DNA of 64,000 bases, taken from positions 5,890,001 to 5,954,000 of the forward strand of contig NZ_CM001442.1 of NCBI RefSeq assembly GCF_000244915.1, in the 5' to 3' direction. The notes under the pieces were generated by a model. It was not told the DNA's origin. It did no database searches and worked only from the letters and a program-made list of their open reading frames with translations. This stretch comes from Bradyrhizobium sp. WSM471. GTDB taxonomy: Bacteria > Pseudomonadota > Alphaproteobacteria > Rhizobiales > Xanthobacteraceae. Shown piece by piece: positions 62,952-64,000 of this stretch. Both the position numbers and the translations under genes were made by a program. Position 1 is the first letter of the stretch, and the number at the start of each line of letters is the position of its first letter.

Positions 62952-63812
62952 TTAGGTCTTTCGGTCGATACGCTGGCGGATGTCCAGCAAAAATCGGCTA
63001 ACACCATCATCCAGGCTGACGCCGTCAGGCGGCGCTATGGTGGTGATGCCCCAATTCGCCAACACCGCTTCCTGCACAGGATTGCGTTGCGTGACGAAAA
63101 CGAAGGACCTCGGTCGATCCTGGCGGTGCCCGGATTCGTCCCAACTCTGCCAAATCCGGTGCAGCAGGAGCCGAATGTTGGGATCGGACATGCTGTATCC
63201 GATGAAAAGCAGCGTGCTGCCCAAGGCATCGGCGCGAAACCGGATATCGAGTGGCGAGTCGAACGCGAGCCGGTTGAGGAAGTCGGTCTCGGTCAGGACG
63301 AGCGAGGCATCGTCGTCGAAGTCGCCATGAAACTTGATGATGTGCGTGACGCCGGAACGGGCGCTTGCAATGTCCTTTGCGTTGCTGATCTTGGCATAGG
63401 GCTTTTCCAGAACCTCGAATGCCGTCTCGAGGTTGCGGTCGTAGTTCGTGGTGTAAATGGTCGGAAAATCGAGCTCCACAATCAGCTGGTGGAGCCGTGA
63501 GGCCGCGATCCTGTCCGGGTCGACGCGCCAGTTGCGGTCGAGCCAGCTGCGGAGCGGGCCAATTCCGCCGCGCTTCAGCCGGTAGTACTCCGCCAGCATC
63601 TGGTAGCCGCCGTGCATTCCATCGATCACGTTGCGTTCAAGTCCAAGGTCATCCAGCAGATGGTCGATCAGAGATTGCCAGGACGGCAGGCCGACAGCCA
63701 TCGAGACGCCGGCGCCGACGAACAGGATCGCGCAGCGCCGCTTGACCGCAGCGGCCAGGACCTCATGAGGCGGTCGCTCCTCGAATGCGTGTCCGGTCGC
63801 CTGCTGGTTCAT
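62952..63812 (-). CDS. SIR2-like domain protein
   Basis: This 286-residue protein is of the prokaryotic SIR2_2 type. NAD-binding elements are visible: LFVGAGVSMAVGLPSW at 31-45, TTNYDRNLE at 121-129 and the histidine in IIKFHGDFDDD at 158-167, followed by LLFIGYSMSDPNI. No zinc-binding cysteine pairs of true sirtuin deacetylases are present, which favours NAD hydrolysis or NAD/ADP-ribose binding. Such proteins are frequent in anti-phage defence, often with partner genes. The ATG immediately follows the stop of the NUDIX gene, so the two are translationally coupled. Defence is an inference. Confidence 0.85.
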   Translation of the reverse strand: MNQQATGHAFEERPPHEVLAAAVKRRCAILFVGAGVSMAVGLPSWQSLIDHLLDDLGLERNVIDGMHGGYQMLAEYYRLKRGGIGPLRSWLDRNWRVDPDRIAASRLHQLIVELDFPTIYTTNYDRNLETAFEVLEKPYAKISNAKDIASARSGVTHIIKFHGDFDDDASLVLTETDFLNRLAFDSPLDIRFRADALGSTLLFIGYSMSDPNIRLLLHRIWQSWDESGHRQDRPRSFVFVTQRNPVQEAVLANWGITTIAPPDGVSLDDGVSRFLLDIRQRIDRKT

Positions 63813-64000
63813 CTACCTTGAATTATTGGAGGGCACCCGGGTTCCTCGAGTCACAGCATCGACCAACGGTGAGGAGGGGGTCTTCTCCGTCTGCGCCGCG
63901 AAGCGTGCGATTAGACGCCGAAGCTGCGCCTTGTGCACCAGACGGCTCGCCTTCTTCGGCGAGACCCAGATTGCTTCGCGCTCTCCCTTTTCCGGCCACC
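63813..64000 (-). CDS. NUDIX hydrolase C-terminus, partial
   Basis: The gene enters from the right edge; about 62 codons remain and end with TAG at 63813-63815. The visible protein reads WPEKGEREAIWVSPKKASRLV, then HKAQLRRLIARF and a polar tail ending NNSR. The WPE...R...W.SPKKA...V....L..L pattern is the usual C-terminal segment of NUDIX hydrolases that act on dinucleoside polyphosphates or ADP-ribose. The NUDIX box itself lies outside the window. The family call rests on pattern memory only. The stop is directly followed by the SIR2-like start codon. Confidence 0.55.
   Translation of the reverse strand, partial: WPEKGEREAIWVSPKKASRLVHKAQLRRLIARFAAQTEKTPSSPLVDAVTRGTRVPSNNSR

Noticed and set aside
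1..64000. tRNA, rRNA, CRISPR arrays, insertion sequences or prophage
   Set aside because: No cloverleaf-like sequence, repeat-spacer array, transposase or phage structural protein was recognised on either strand by reading; a dedicated tRNA scan was not possible.

Overview
The window reads as a high-GC alphaproteobacterial chromosome, most likely Bradyrhizobium or a close relative. The grounds are protein style, dense ATGA-type gene overlaps, GGAAC-N16-NGTT promoters of the sigma-EcfG general stress type, and inverted-repeat elements of the 'gtagcccggatggagcgc' kind that I associate with Bradyrhizobium intergenic DNA. No tRNA, rRNA, CRISPR array, transposase or phage gene was seen.

Layout. 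1-4254: the end of a TupA-like anion-binding protein, a small exported protein, a long disordered protein and a secreted esterase. 4255-6264: a membrane GGDEF-EAL protein. 6272-12906: histidine utilisation, with hutI-hutH-hutU leftward and hutF-hutC rightward from a shared gap holding a perfect 20-bp palindrome, the likely HutC operator. 13013-16811: a NitT/TauT-type ABC importer closed by an M20 amidohydrolase; hutG is not in the window. 16812-17915: a 1.1-kb gap full of inverted repeats. 17916-20051: an MFS transporter and a Bug-type binding protein.

20348-36582 is an accessory stress and regulation region. Three giant paralogous regulators (OmpR-type winged helix, P-loop ATPase, helical repeats; about 945 aa each) surround msrA, an OsmC-like peroxidase, an enoyl-CoA hydratase homologue, an epoxide hydrolase, a VOC protein, an orphan HWE-type kinase, an unknown protein and an AraC regulator. 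Four intergenic sites here carry (C/A)TAAC direct repeats in exact 10-bp register, plausibly the operators of the winged-helix regulators. 36667-43869 holds a molybdopterin oxidoreductase, a RidA protein, a LysR regulator facing a metallo-hydrolase/alpha-beta-hydrolase pair, and a Crp-like regulator.

45439-61138 is the most striking part: fifteen rightward, mostly overlapping genes behind a strong EcfG-type promoter. They encode inositol-phosphate synthase, a histidine phosphatase, a sugar nucleotidyltransferase, a CmoB-like methyltransferase, a circularly permuted glycosidase-like protein, phosphopentomutase, two NDP-sugar epimerases, a radical SAM protein, five glycosyltransferases (four CgeB-like paralogues) and UDP-glucuronate decarboxylase. 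No flippase, polymerase or exporter is present, so the inferred product is a stress-induced, probably intracellular or separately exported, cyclitol- or pentose-containing glycan or glycoside of unknown structure. The window ends with a DUF892 ferritin-like stress protein, a solitary NuoB homologue, and a NUDIX-SIR2 gene pair joined stop-to-start.
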